Source: Dorea sp. 5-2 (GTDB taxonomy: Bacteria > Bacillota > Clostridia > Lachnospirales > Lachnospiraceae). From it: a DNA stretch of 61,148 nt. The DNA lies in contig NZ_KE159759.1 in NCBI RefSeq assembly GCF_000403455.2, positions 296,428-357,575 of the forward strand. Reading direction: 5' to 3'. Made by a program: the position numbers and the translations under genes. A model generated the notes under the pieces. That model made no database searches. It was not told the DNA's origin and saw only the letters and a list, made by a program, of their open reading frames with translations. Numbering within the stretch: the first letter of the stretch is position 1; each line of letters opens with the position of its first letter. Below, one piece after another: positions 8,221-17,455 of this stretch.

Positions 8221-9195
8221 CTATGCTGTTCCTCCGTGCTGCATTTCTACATCCAATATTAAGCGATGAGGCACATTTTTCCTCTGCTCCACCATATCGA
8301 GGAGTGTATTCACGGAAATCTCCGCCAGTAATTCTACATTTTGCCTAACAGCCGTCAGCTGCGGATGCACCATCTTAGTCGGCGTCATAGCGTCAAAACC
8401 AATGATAGACATATCTTCCGGCACTCGAATCCCTCTTCTCTGCGCTATATTTAGGCAGGCAAGCGCCGCCAGATCACCACTGAATATCCCGTCGATATCC
8501 GGATGACGGCAGAAGATCTCTTCGGCTATCTTATAATAGGATTCCCAGTTGAATATGTTCCACTCCATGATCTCCTGCAATACCGTAACTCCATGCTTCT
8601 CCAGGATCTGTCTGAAGGCAGTGTATCTGTCATTTGCCAGAACCTTGGGCGCTATACCAGAGACAATGAATATTTTCTTGCGCCGTGCCGCAAGCATCAG
8701 CTCTGCCGCCATCTCTCCGCCTTTCGCGTGATCGCAGCCGATCAGCGGGATCTGCGCCCCCAGGTCGCGGTCAATGGACACGATCGGCTTCGTCTGCTTC
8801 CGGTATTCTTCCACCTCAAGGCCGTGGGACGCCGTGATGATCCCATCCACCATGTTCCGCTCAAGCATGTCCAGATACTCCTGCTCCCGTCTGCTGATGC
8901 CCACTGTATTACAGATCATCGTCTTATATCCTTGTTCATACAGTTCCATCTCTATATACTTCACCAGAGAAGAGAAGAACGGATGATCCAGATCCGGTAC
9001 GATCACGCCCACGATTCCCGTCTTATTATGATACAGGTTTCTTGCCAGTTCATTTGGGGTATAATTGAGCTTCTTCGCCGCCTTCTCTATCTTCTTTCTC
9101 GTCTCCGGCGAGACATAGCCAGAACCGTTCAGCGCCCGTGATACCGTCCCGACTCCCACGCCTGCTTCCTGAGCTACCTCCCTAATACTTGCCAT
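8221..9195 (-). CDS. LacI-family transcriptional repressor
   Basis: 324 residues. An N-terminal HTH (SIREVAQEAGVGVGTVSRALNG, residues 3-24) and hinge helix with YTPNELARNL precede a periplasmic-binding-like effector domain (GVIVPDLDHPFFSSLVKYIE, then DGIFSGDLAALACL, then MSIIGFDAMTP). It starts 2 bp after the asparaginase stop, so it is probably co-transcribed with it. A terminator and then the GH32 operon with its palindrome follow, making that operon the likely target. The effector is unknown; a fructose derivative is plausible. Confidence 0.92.
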   Translation of the reverse strand: MASIREVAQEAGVGVGTVSRALNGSGYVSPETRKKIEKAAKKLNYTPNELARNLYHNKTGIVGVIVPDLDHPFFSSLVKYIEMELYEQGYKTMICNTVGISRREQEYLDMLERNMVDGIITASHGLEVEEYRKQTKPIVSIDRDLGAQIPLIGCDHAKGGEMAAELMLAARRKKIFIVSGIAPKVLANDRYTAFRQILEKHGVTVLQEIMEWNIFNWESYYKIAEEIFCRHPDIDGIFSGDLAALACLNIAQRRGIRVPEDMSIIGFDAMTPTKMVHPQLTAVRQNVELLAEISVNTLLDMVEQRKNVPHRLILDVEMQHGGTA

Positions 9196-9197
9196 CT

Positions 9198-10226
9198 TTA
9201 CTTCTGCCCCTCGTTTTCCAGTCTCTTCGTAAATAAAATATCATGGTTGACTTCCGTATAGAATTCCTTCTTCATTTCCTCGTAATCCGCCGTTCCTCGC
9301 CCCATCAGCCACATCATCTTCGTGATCACCGCCTCAAGGGTCATATCATAGGCTTCGAAAAGCTTGAAATCCTGCTTCACGCGCTTGCCCACCTCATAGA
9401 CGGTCATGTTGCTTCCCTCGTTCGCCACCTGGGTCGTCATCACGACATATTTCCCTCTGCCTTCCCATTTCTTCATCTCCACGTAGAACTCCTGCACCAG
9501 TGTATTGGGGATTCCCCCTACCCCGAAACTCTCGATCACAAGGCAGTCGTAATGCTCAAACAGATAGGGAAGGATGCTGGCATGCATTCCGGGGATCAGT
9601 TTCAAGACATACACACTGTCCTTCATGTCATAACTGAAACGCACCGGCGTCCCATATGCCGGCTCTCTGATATAGCGCACGATCATCCCCTCCTGGATCA
9701 CCGCCAGGTAAGGGAAATTAATACTGGAAAATGCATCGTAGCTCTTCGCACGTTCCTTCTTCGCCCGCGTTCCTGCGATCACTTTTCCGTCAAATACAAT
9801 ATTGACGCCCTGTGACTCACCATCCGCCGCATAGATGAAACTGTCCAAAAGGTTCGTCCTGGCGTCTGTCACATCCATCTGGATCGGCTTCTGCGCTCCT
9901 GTGATCACTATGGGCTTTCCTGAATTCCGGATCATATAAGAAAGCGCCGCCGCCGTATATGCCAGAGTATCCGTTCCATGGCAGATGACAAAGCCATCAT
10001 ATTCTTCATAATGCTCCTGGACCGTTCTGACCAGCAGCTGCCAGTGCTTTGGCGTCACATTGGTGCTGTCCAGATTGCAGACCTGTATGGAATCCACCTC
10101 ACAGACCTGCCGCACCGCCGGAATATAGGACAGGATATCCGACGGCGTAAGGCCGGGCGCCAATCCATATTCTGTGGGCGTGGAGGCGATCGTACCTCCG
10201 GTTCCTATCATCAGTATCTTCTTCAT
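9198..10226 (-). CDS. ansA: L-asparaginase, type I-like (cytoplasmic)
   Basis: 342-residue asparaginase without signal peptide, hydrolysing asparagine to aspartate and ammonia. Catalytic motif 1 is TGGTIAS at 9-15 (Thr12) and motif 2 is HGTDTL at 83-88; the usual Lys is in ITGAQKP. The long C-terminal domain and lack of secretion signal suggest the cytoplasmic AnsA type. SD AGAAGGGAG precedes it. It sits between yitT (28-bp gap) and lacI (2-bp gap), likely one operon, although its link to sugar control is unclear. Confidence 0.9.
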   Translation of the reverse strand: MKKILMIGTGGTIASTPTEYGLAPGLTPSDILSYIPAVRQVCEVDSIQVCNLDSTNVTPKHWQLLVRTVQEHYEEYDGFVICHGTDTLAYTAAALSYMIRNSGKPIVITGAQKPIQMDVTDARTNLLDSFIYAADGESQGVNIVFDGKVIAGTRAKKERAKSYDAFSSINFPYLAVIQEGMIVRYIREPAYGTPVRFSYDMKDSVYVLKLIPGMHASILPYLFEHYDCLVIESFGVGGIPNTLVQEFYVEMKKWEGRGKYVVMTTQVANEGSNMTVYEVGKRVKQDFKLFEAYDMTLEAVITKMMWLMGRGTADYEEMKKEFYTEVNHDILFTKRLENEGQK

Positions 10227-10254
10227 CCTTGTATTTCTCCCTTCTCATGTATCA

Positions 10255-11109
10255 CTACCACTTTCGGTTCTGATTCCACCGCCCGATCACTTCATTCACC
10301 GTACTCACCGTCACAAATGCGTCCGGATCGGTCTGGTGGATATAAGCAAGCAGCTTGCCATACTCACTCTTTTCAAGAATAGTAACAACCTCCATACGCT
10401 TTGTCAGATCCATACCGCCATATGCGTGATAGAGCGTCGCTCCGCGGTGAAGATCTGTCACAATATATTCCTGAATCTCCTGATATTTCCCGGACAGGAT
10501 ACACACCTTCCTGCGGATCCGGAAACCGTCGCAGTACCGGTCCAGTACAAGCCCGTAGATATAGGTCCCGATCATACTGATGACCATGGTCTCTCTGTCA
10601 TATACAAATATAGACGTACCGGCAATGATGAACCCGGCGATCGTAAGGCTTTCCCCGATCTTAAAGCCCAGATACTTATTCAGGAGCTTCGCCACGATAT
10701 CAAGGCCTCCGGACGAAGCATTCATGTTAAAGAGCAACGCTTGTCCCATACTGATCACTACCATAAAGCAGGCAAGGTCTATCACCGTATTCCCGGACAA
10801 CGATTCCGGATTCGGCGTCACAAGCTCAAAGACCCAAAGATACAAGGGAAGCAATAACGAAGTCAGTATCGTCTTCGCTCCGAATTCCTTCCCGATAAAT
10901 ATGCAGCCGCATATAAGCAGTACCACATTCAGAATGAATGTCAATGTCGATACCTTCAAGGGGATAAAATTCACCAGCACAAGCACCAGTCCTGACAGAC
11001 TCCCCAACACCAGGTTCGCAGGCATCATCATATAATATACCGCAGCGGATATCAGAAACATGCCTGCCGACATCGTCAAAATTTCTTTCAAATTCATCTT
11101 TGCTTTCAT
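10255..11109 (-). CDS. YitT family membrane protein (DUF161/DUF2179)
   Basis: 284 residues. Five or six N-terminal membrane helices (MSAGMFLISAAVYYMMMP, then LTFILNVVLLICGCIFIG, then VIDLACFMVVISMGQALLFNMNASSGGLDIVAKLLN) are followed by a cytoplasmic DUF2179 domain (REVVTILEKSEYGKLLAYIHQTDPDAFVTV-like region). The start at 11109 has GGAG at the right distance. YitT function is not settled; it sits upstream of ansA. Confidence 0.9.
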   Translation of the reverse strand: MKAKMNLKEILTMSAGMFLISAAVYYMMMPANLVLGSLSGLVLVLVNFIPLKVSTLTFILNVVLLICGCIFIGKEFGAKTILTSLLLPLYLWVFELVTPNPESLSGNTVIDLACFMVVISMGQALLFNMNASSGGLDIVAKLLNKYLGFKIGESLTIAGFIIAGTSIFVYDRETMVISMIGTYIYGLVLDRYCDGFRIRRKVCILSGKYQEIQEYIVTDLHRGATLYHAYGGMDLTKRMEVVTILEKSEYGKLLAYIHQTDPDAFVTVSTVNEVIGRWNQNRKW

Positions 11110-11223
11110 AAAACTACTCCTATCCAAACAGACCCTTGGCCTAACAAACAGATCTTTCCCTGTATAATACACGCAAAGATATACCCCCGTACAGAGCACG
11201 AAGATATACCTTCATCTTAAAAA

Positions 11224-12531
11224 CTATGGCAGAGAAACCATCGGCAGTTCGATCTGACTGTCGAAAAACTGCTCCACTGCCTGTACCATATAGTAACTGT
11301 CCTTTACTCCCGCAGTCTCATAGGACGAATGCATCGCAAGCTGCGGCAAACCGATGTCTATACCATTCATGGACACTTGCGACATAGCGATATTCCCAAG
11401 CGTACTTCCCCCGATCATATCAGAGCGGTTGGCAAAAAACTGCAGCGGCACGCCCGCCTTCTCACAGATCCCCCGGAACACCGCAATGCTTACTGCATCA
11501 CTTGTATACTTCTGTCCGGCATGTGATTTCACCACGATTCCTTCATTCATATATACGCAGTTGCCTTCATCCGTCTTATCCGTATGGTTCGGATGGACCG
11601 CATGGGCATTGTCGCAGCTGAGCAGGAATCCCTTCGCCGCCGCACGGTAAAAGTCCTCTTCCTCTCTTCCCAGACTCAGATTCACTCGATACAGGGTATC
11701 GTGCAGGAAAGTAGACGCCGCTCCCTGCTTGGTCCCTGAACCCACCTCTTCGTTGTCAAAGCAGGCAAATACATTGACCGCCTGATCGTCCTTCCCCTTA
11801 AGGAAGCCTTGAAGAGAAGTATAAGCACACTGCAGGTCATCTAACTGCGGACAAGAGAAGAACTCCTGATCCGCGCCCCATACAGAAGGCTGCATCCGAT
11901 TATAGAGATAGAGATCCATCCCGTAGATGTCTCCTTCCTCCACACCAAGCTCCCCGGCGATCAGCTTCTTGAAATCCCCCTTACTGCATCCGCTTCCCCC
12001 GAATAAGGGCAGCATATCCACCTGCTTGTTATAGGCATAACCATCGTTCGCCTTACGGTCCATATGGATCGCCACATTCGGGATCATCAGCAGATCCCGG
12101 TCGATCCGAAGCAGCCTCGCCGCATATCCTGTCCCTTCTCTGACTATAACCCTGCCGGCAACCGATAAAGGACGGTCAAACCATGTGGAACACAGCATCC
12201 CGCCATATCCCTCCGTATTCAGCTTCATGTATTTGTCCTTCACCTGGATCTCCGCATTCTCTTTGATCTTGAAAGTCGGTGAATCGCTGTGGGACGCCGC
12301 GATCTTGAAACAGTACTCCTGAAGCTCAGTACCCGCCTGCAATGCGATGATACTGGAATCATTCCTGGTCACATAGTACCTTCCGCCCTTCACGATCTCC
12401 CACTTCTCTCCCTCGCAAAGCCTCTGATAACCATTCTCACGCAGGATCGCTTCCAGATTCGCCACCGCATGAAATGCTGTCGGACTCTTCCCGATAAAAT
12501 CTGTGAGCCCGGAAATTATCTCGTCATACAT
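11224..12531 (-). CDS. M18 family aminopeptidase
   Basis: 435-residue zinc aminopeptidase of family M18. Metal and catalytic motifs are visible: AASHSDSPTFKI near residue 80, CFDNEEVGSGTKQGAAS near 255, and the late MAMHSSYETAG histidine. Removes N-terminal residues from peptides in the cytosol. The start at 12531 is set by AGGAGGTG upstream. It follows the ThrE exporter gene by 57 bp, which suggests a peptide/amino-acid handling operon. Confidence 0.92.
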   Translation of the reverse strand: MYDEIISGLTDFIGKSPTAFHAVANLEAILRENGYQRLCEGEKWEIVKGGRYYVTRNDSSIIALQAGTELQEYCFKIAASHSDSPTFKIKENAEIQVKDKYMKLNTEGYGGMLCSTWFDRPLSVAGRVIVREGTGYAARLLRIDRDLLMIPNVAIHMDRKANDGYAYNKQVDMLPLFGGSGCSKGDFKKLIAGELGVEEGDIYGMDLYLYNRMQPSVWGADQEFFSCPQLDDLQCAYTSLQGFLKGKDDQAVNVFACFDNEEVGSGTKQGAASTFLHDTLYRVNLSLGREEEDFYRAAAKGFLLSCDNAHAVHPNHTDKTDEGNCVYMNEGIVVKSHAGQKYTSDAVSIAVFRGICEKAGVPLQFFANRSDMIGGSTLGNIAMSQVSMNGIDIGLPQLAMHSSYETAGVKDSYYMVQAVEQFFDSQIELPMVSLP

Positions 12532-12588
12532 CTTATATACCACCTCCTGTTTACATCGTATTTCCGTCATATTTCTTACGGCATGCCT

Positions 12589-13854
12589 CTATCCCCTCTT
12601 CTTCGGAAGCCTTCTTACTAACGGGGTCTTCCCGATATGATAATCCGTCCTCATCATATACATGATACTTCTGGACGCCACATCGACGATAATAAATCCA
12701 AAGGCGATGGCAAGACAGGTTACCAGAAGAACGATCATCTCGTTATACGCCAAAACCGTGTCTTTACTTACACATCCGTACATCATGTAATATAGATTCG
12801 GTCCCGGTATCAGCGGGAACACGGACGCCGTAAGAAAAATGGTGGACGGAGCCTTATTGACACGTGACATGATAAACGCATAGAATGCCACGAAGACCGC
12901 CGCCACCAGCGTCGCCAGGAAATTACTCGGCCTCATGTCATAGACCACAATATAGATCCCCCATGTAAAGAACGCGCCGACTCCTGAATAGAATACCTGC
13001 CGTCCCCTGATCTTAAACCACATGGCAAAACCAATACATGCAATCGTACAGGAGATCAGCTGGATCGGGATATTATGATTCAGTATGAATCCATCCGACG
13101 CCGCTCCGTCAAGCAGCATGATGGCAAGTGCGATTCCAAATGTAATACCTGCCGCGCCCAGTATGGAATTCATGATATTCAATGTACCGGATATAAAGTC
13201 CCTCTGCAGCACTTCCCGGATTCCATTAGTGACTCCAAGTCCACTGATCAGCAGCATGACGATACCTATCATGATCCGGTCGGGATGGCTGCCGATTCCC
13301 AGATGCATCGCCGCCAGGATAATTATCTCTGAGAGAAACGCCAGGATCAGATTATAGATCAGGACATTGTTCTCCCTCCTGCTAAGCCAGCCGCCGACGA
13401 TAACGATCATCAGTGATACAAGCGCCGCAACGATCGCATCCGTGAAATTACATCCGAAGAACACCGCAAACCCTGTACCGCCCATCACACCTGCAAAATA
13501 CTTTGCTACCGGATGCTGCGGCTCCCGATTCAAGACCTCCTCGAATTTCTCGCGGAACACTTTCTCATCCGGCTGATTCTCACACACATATCTGGACAGA
13601 TTATTGAGATAATCCAATCGGTCAAAATCTATATCCGTCGATTCGATCTGCCTGATCTGAGTGATGATATCCCCCTCCGGAGTCTCCACGGTTATCTGTA
13701 AATTGCTCGGAATAGCATATACGTCATACCGCTTGAAACCGTAACTCTTGCACATCCTGTAAAGGCTGTCCTCCAGCCTGAAATTCTCGGCGCCGCTTTT
13801 CAGCATCTCTTCTCCCACGTCAAGGATTACTTGTATGATCCTGTTGTAATCCAT
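12589..13854 (-). CDS. Threonine/serine exporter, fused ThrE
   Basis: 421 residues. The N-terminal cytoplasmic ThrE domain (MDYNRIIQVILDVGEEMLKSGAENFRLEDSL, then YAIPSNLQITV) is followed by about ten hydrophobic helices covering both ThrE halves, with the C-terminal PSTIFLTASVFPLIPGPNLYYMMYG motif. One polypeptide here does what two genes do in many Firmicutes. The ATG at 13854 is preferred over a GTG three codons earlier, because AGGGAGG overlaps the GTG. Confidence 0.9.
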   Translation of the reverse strand: MDYNRIIQVILDVGEEMLKSGAENFRLEDSLYRMCKSYGFKRYDVYAIPSNLQITVETPEGDIITQIRQIESTDIDFDRLDYLNNLSRYVCENQPDEKVFREKFEEVLNREPQHPVAKYFAGVMGGTGFAVFFGCNFTDAIVAALVSLMIVIVGGWLSRRENNVLIYNLILAFLSEIIILAAMHLGIGSHPDRIMIGIVMLLISGLGVTNGIREVLQRDFISGTLNIMNSILGAAGITFGIALAIMLLDGAASDGFILNHNIPIQLISCTIACIGFAMWFKIRGRQVFYSGVGAFFTWGIYIVVYDMRPSNFLATLVAAVFVAFYAFIMSRVNKAPSTIFLTASVFPLIPGPNLYYMMYGCVSKDTVLAYNEMIVLLVTCLAIAFGFIIVDVASRSIMYMMRTDYHIGKTPLVRRLPKKRG

Positions 13855-13960
13855 CTTAAACACCCTCCCTAGTTGTCATATGTATTCGAAACGCTATTAC
13901 TCTATCATAAATTCCCTCAATATACAAGTGATAATATCATCAATATACAGCGAATATAAA

Positions 13961-13987
13961 TCGCTGATAGCTTTACACCATCAGCGA
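13961..13987 (-). terminator. Weak terminator after the 14.0-kb hypothetical gene
   Basis: 8-bp stem TCGCTGAT/ATCAGCGA with an 11-nt loop, followed on the minus strand by TTTATATT. The short T-run makes it a moderate call. Confidence 0.5.
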
Positions 13988-14014
13988 CTGTAATCTAACA
14001 ACCAAATATCAAGT

Positions 14015-14407
14015 TTACAGATCTAAATACGAATCATTGTCCCTGTAATAATTTAACGAATCTATAAATTCTTTCATGGACGGATCCAACTTATGATTAA
14101 ATGCACCCGTTATTACAGATTCAAAATTCTCACCCGAATATAAAAATACCAGTCCTTCCTTAACAACAAATTCCGGAAATATTTCTTCATCCTCATCCGT
14201 GATCTCCGGATAATCTTCTAAGTAACAGATCAAATCTTCATAGATCTCTTCTTCGAACTTCTGTGTATACAGTTGAAGATCATATATCCCTGTATCCGGG
14301 CATAAATGATCTGAATCCACATCCCGCTCGTTGACTACCCAGTAATCTTTTGTTGCTATCTCAATTAATTCACTGATCTTATAAGGTTTTCTTAATTCTA
14401 CTTCCAT
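14015..14407 (-). CDS. Hypothetical acidic protein, 130 aa
   Basis: Not assigned to a family with confidence. The protein is strongly acidic, with no signal peptide or membrane helix. It opens with LRKPYKISELIEIATKDYWVV and has a DEDEEIFPEFVVKEGLVFLYSGENFESVI core. Small acidic soluble proteins of this layout are often immunity proteins, but no toxin gene lies beside it, so this remains speculation. SD GGAGG lies about 8 bases before the ATG. Confidence 0.65.
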   Translation of the reverse strand: MEVELRKPYKISELIEIATKDYWVVNERDVDSDHLCPDTGIYDLQLYTQKFEEEIYEDLICYLEDYPEITDEDEEIFPEFVVKEGLVFLYSGENFESVITGAFNHKLDPSMKEFIDSLNYYRDNDSYLDL

Positions 14408-14561
14408 AGATTCTTACCTCCACCCGATATAAAAATGTTTGACAAACTTTATTCCCGCAAGCAACGAGCCAAGCGGGCATGCTTGCTTGCAGCGGGGTCT
14501 TTCACTTTGAGAACATTGCATCATTTCTGGAAAGAAGATATACGCAATCTTGCCGAATGGA

Positions 14562-15728
14562 TCATTCTTCCTCACTTTCTTCCGTATCAAGCAATTTCTT
14601 CAAATCTTCAATATCCGGAAGCGCTTTCATCAACTCTTCTGGCATATCCTTAGAGGTCTTGTATGTAGCCACTCCCATCGGCTTCGTATAATCACGAATC
14701 ACAAAATCCACAAATGCTTTATTCATATCTTTACATAGTATGATACCAATCGACAGATTTTCGTGCGGTTTTCTTTCAAATTCGTCTAATACGCTCAGAT
14801 ACCCCGATAATTGTCCCAAATAAGCCGGCTTGAATTTTCCATTTTTCAGCTCTACCGCCACAAGACAATTCAATGCTCTGCTGAAAAATAAGAGATCAAT
14901 ATATTGATCTTCTCCAAAGGCATCCAAATGGAACTGGTTTCTCACAAACGTAAAATCACGTCCAAACGTCAAAATAAAATTTTTTATGTTGTGGACAATT
15001 GCATTTTCTGCTACTCGTTCATCTATATCCTCTCTATCACGAACATCTAATTCTTCTACATTGATGTAGTCTAGCAAATACTCATCCTTAAAAGTACTGA
15101 TTGCCCGCAAAGCCTGTTGACTTGACGGAAGTGTTTGTAAAAAATTATTGGGCATTTGTCCCTGATGATGGTAATCATCCCTGCCAATGGCTTTTACTAA
15201 CGCTTCACGACTATACTTTTCTTCAGCGCAACGCCTGATGTAAAAAATTCTCTCGTTCATATCTTTTACTTTCGATATAATTGTTCTATGATGTGTGAAC
15301 CCGATAGTAAAAAATGCTTCTGCCGGAACAGTCAATTTTTCTGGCACCAATGGGTGCCAAATTGTCATATTGTCACTTTTTTCTAATTTGGCACCAACAG
15401 GTGCCAAATTGTCTTCCAGTTCTATCATCTCATTTTGTTCGGTATCTTCAATACACGACCATTCTTCATAAAATTTTCGCATATCCCTTAAACTTCTGGG
15501 CGAAAATCCACGCAATCCCGGCAATTCTCGATCGAGCCGCATACTAATAGTGTTAATCGCTCCCTTTCCCCAGTATCCATTTCTGGAATTTAACGAAATA
15601 TATTTTCCGATATTATAATAAAGCATCAGTTGCTTTTCATTTACACTTCTCGCCGCCTCATACTGACTCTGTAAAATTGCTGTTTTTATTATCTGAACTG
15701 CCTCATCATAATCAGAATATTCACTCAT
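14562..15728 (-). CDS. YhcG/DUF1016-type PD-(D/E)XK nuclease protein
   Basis: 388 residues. The N-terminal DUF1016_N domain (YYNIGKYISLNSRNGYWGKGAINTISMRL, then GFSPRSLRDMRKFYEEW) precedes a C-terminal PD-(D/E)XK nuclease fold with LDAFGEDQYIDLLFF and the active-site LVAVELKNGKFKPAYLGQL (E-x-K). The family is thought to act in DNA processing or defence and is often found near restriction systems, but none is seen here. The linker carries two GGCACC/GGTGCC palindromes. SD GGGAGGAATTG precedes the ATG. Confidence 0.9.
   Translation of the reverse strand: MSEYSDYDEAVQIIKTAILQSQYEAARSVNEKQLMLYYNIGKYISLNSRNGYWGKGAINTISMRLDRELPGLRGFSPRSLRDMRKFYEEWSCIEDTEQNEMIELEDNLAPVGAKLEKSDNMTIWHPLVPEKLTVPAEAFFTIGFTHHRTIISKVKDMNERIFYIRRCAEEKYSREALVKAIGRDDYHHQGQMPNNFLQTLPSSQQALRAISTFKDEYLLDYINVEELDVRDREDIDERVAENAIVHNIKNFILTFGRDFTFVRNQFHLDAFGEDQYIDLLFFSRALNCLVAVELKNGKFKPAYLGQLSGYLSVLDEFERKPHENLSIGIILCKDMNKAFVDFVIRDYTKPMGVATYKTSKDMPEELMKALPDIEDLKKLLDTEESEEE
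15342..15410. repeat. Two related palindromes within the YhcG gene
   Basis: 15385-15410 is an 11-bp-arm palindrome (AATTTGGCACC-AACA-GGTGCCAAATT). 15342-15359 is TGGCACC-AATG-GGTGCCA. Both are followed by AATTGTC or the like. They encode NLAPVGAKL and TIWHPLVPE in the linker between the two domains. Confidence 0.8.
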
Positions 15729-15795
15729 TTACAATTCCTCCCACATTGTTCAAAATCTATCATTTTAGTCACTATAAACTCCTCACATCACTACA

Positions 15796-16061
15796 TCAAA
15801 ATTATCTAGTTAAAGCATATCAAACACGTGATGAAAAGGCAATATACTTGTTTACCCTTGAAGACTTATACGGTCTGACTGTCAGCGAAGCAAACGGGGA
15901 AGTCTGTCTGAAAGTCTACAAGGAAAAAGGGAAAGATGCTCACGAACTATTGAAAATGCTCTATGCTTGGAAAGAACTGGCGTTACCACTATCCAAAGTT
16001 TGATATCACACAAAAATGGACAAAAGCGCCTTCACAGGAACTTAGTAACGCTTTAGTGTAA
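15796..16061 (+). pseudogene. Frameshifted remnant of an unrecognised gene
   Basis: There is no start codon with an SD. The frame reads HQNYLVKAYQTRDEKAIYLF, then TLEDLYGLTVSEANGEV, then ELLKMLYAWK. Near 15,968 a one-base shift leads into a frame that continues sensibly as KNWRYHYPKFDITQKWTK and ends at TAA 16061. Composition is protein-like and codon use matches the neighbours, so this looks like the C-terminal part of a lost gene. Family not recognised. A strong stem-loop follows. Confidence 0.45.
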
Positions 16062-16101
16062 ATCTTCAAAGACCAACTCAAACCAGATAAAGACAACAAT
16101 G

Positions 16102-16147
16102 AGCCCTTAGCCATGAGTTTCATACCCACCGCTAAGGGCTTTATAAT
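16102..16147 (+). terminator. Stem-loop terminator after the remnant
   Basis: Perfect 10-bp stem AGCCCTTAGC/GCTAAGGGCT with a 19-nt loop followed by TTATAAT. The T-run is short, so it may be a weak or relic terminator. Confidence 0.55.
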
Positions 16148-16305
16148 ATGTCTCTGAACGCCTTGTTGCACAAGTGCCTGTCAATCATTCACTAATCATA
16201 AAACCACTGGATCACAAGAATAATGGCTCTTATGCAACTGTTATCAAAAAACTTTTGAAAGTACCGCAAACCCGCATAAACACTGGATTTACTAAGTATT
16301 TTTGT

Positions 16306-17286
16306 TTATTCCCACTCGATCGTCCCGCACGGCTTCGGCGTAAGGTCATAAAGCACACGGTTCACTCCTGCTACTTCATGGGTAATCCTCTCTGTTATAT
16401 GCTCAAGCAATTCGAACGGCACATTCTCCACAGTCGCAGTCATCGCATCCACCGTATTCACCGCCCGGAGGATCACAGGATATGCAAAAGTACGCGCGCC
16501 GTCTGACACACCGACAGAACGGAAATCCGGCACCGCCGTAAAGTACTGCCATACCTTCCCCTCTAATCCGTTCTTTGCAAATTCTTCCCGAAGGATGGCA
16601 TCCGATTCACGCACAATCTCCAGTCGCTCGCGGGTGATCGCTCCAAGGCACCTCACGCCAAGCCCCGGTCCCGGGAACGGCTGACGATAGACCATACCGT
16701 CCGGCAATCCAAGCGCCTTCCCCACAACACGCACTTCATCCTTATATAAGAACTTCAAAGGTTCAACCAGTTCAAACTGAAGATCCTCCGGCAGGCCGCC
16801 TACATTGTGATGCGCCTTCACTCCGTCGCTTTCTATGATATCCGGATAGATCGTTCCCTGTGCCAGGAACTCGATTCCTTCCTGCTTGCGCGCCTCTTCT
16901 TCGAAGACACGGATAAATTCCGCACCGATGATCTTGCGCTTCTTCTCCGGCTCTGCTACATCTGCAAGCTTATCAAGGAAACGATCCACCGCATCCACAT
17001 AGATCAGATTCGCATCCATCTGGTTGCGGAACACTTCCACCACCTGCTCCGGCTCACCCTTTCGCAGCAGTCCATGATTCACATGCACGCAGACAAGCTG
17101 CTTCCCCACCGCTTTGATCAGAAGCGCAGCGACAACAGATGAGTCCACACCTCCCGAAAGCGCCAGCAGAACCTTCTTATCCTTCACCTGCTCCTGGATC
17201 AGTTCCACCTGTTCTGCGATAAATGCATCTGCAAGTTCTGCCGTTGTAATACGTTCCATACTGTCTGGTCTCTTATTGTTCTCCAT
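16306..17286 (-). CDS. guaA: GMP synthase, ATP-pyrophosphatase subunit (no GATase domain)
   Basis: 326 residues. The ATP pyrophosphatase P-loop SGGVDSS is at 44-50, HVNHGLLRK follows, then FPGPGLGVRCLG and the dimerisation domain ending KPCGTIEWE. It amidates XMP to GMP. Usual bacterial GuaA is ~510 residues with an N-terminal glutaminase (GATase) domain; that domain is missing here and no separate GATase gene is in the window. So it either uses free ammonia or works with an unlinked GuaAa-like subunit. GGAGG lies 6 bases before the ATG, so this is the real start, not a truncation by annotation. Confidence 0.9.
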   Translation of the reverse strand: MENNKRPDSMERITTAELADAFIAEQVELIQEQVKDKKVLLALSGGVDSSVVAALLIKAVGKQLVCVHVNHGLLRKGEPEQVVEVFRNQMDANLIYVDAVDRFLDKLADVAEPEKKRKIIGAEFIRVFEEEARKQEGIEFLAQGTIYPDIIESDGVKAHHNVGGLPEDLQFELVEPLKFLYKDEVRVVGKALGLPDGMVYRQPFPGPGLGVRCLGAITRERLEIVRESDAILREEFAKNGLEGKVWQYFTAVPDFRSVGVSDGARTFAYPVILRAVNTVDAMTATVENVPFELLEHITERITHEVAGVNRVLYDLTPKPCGTIEWE

Positions 17287-17381
17287 AACATACCTCCGAA
17301 TTCATTCTGTGATTGTGATTATCATAATAACTGCTTCCATCTTAGCAAATACGACCGTTTTCGTCAATCACTTCATTCATG

Positions 17382-17455
17382 CATTACAACCGTCTCTTTT
17401 TCCCATTGCTCACATGCATACATTACAACCGTCTCTTTTTCCCATTACTCACATG
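17382..17455. repeat. 35-bp tandem duplication between guaA and the oxidoreductase gene
   Basis: Copies at 17382-17416 and 17421-17455 differ at one base and have a period of 39 bp. The second copy overlaps the last codons of the Gfo/Idh gene, so the first appears to be a duplicated gene end. Confidence 0.9.

Noticed and set aside
9243..9815. 190-codon plus-strand frame
   Set aside because: Antisense to asparaginase; no start signal or family resemblance.
10174..10857. 227-codon plus-strand frame
   Set aside because: Antisense to YitT and asparaginase; no SD.
17287..17381. Purine riboswitch upstream of guaA
   Set aside because: Looked for the conserved three-way junction core; the short leader has none that I can recognise.
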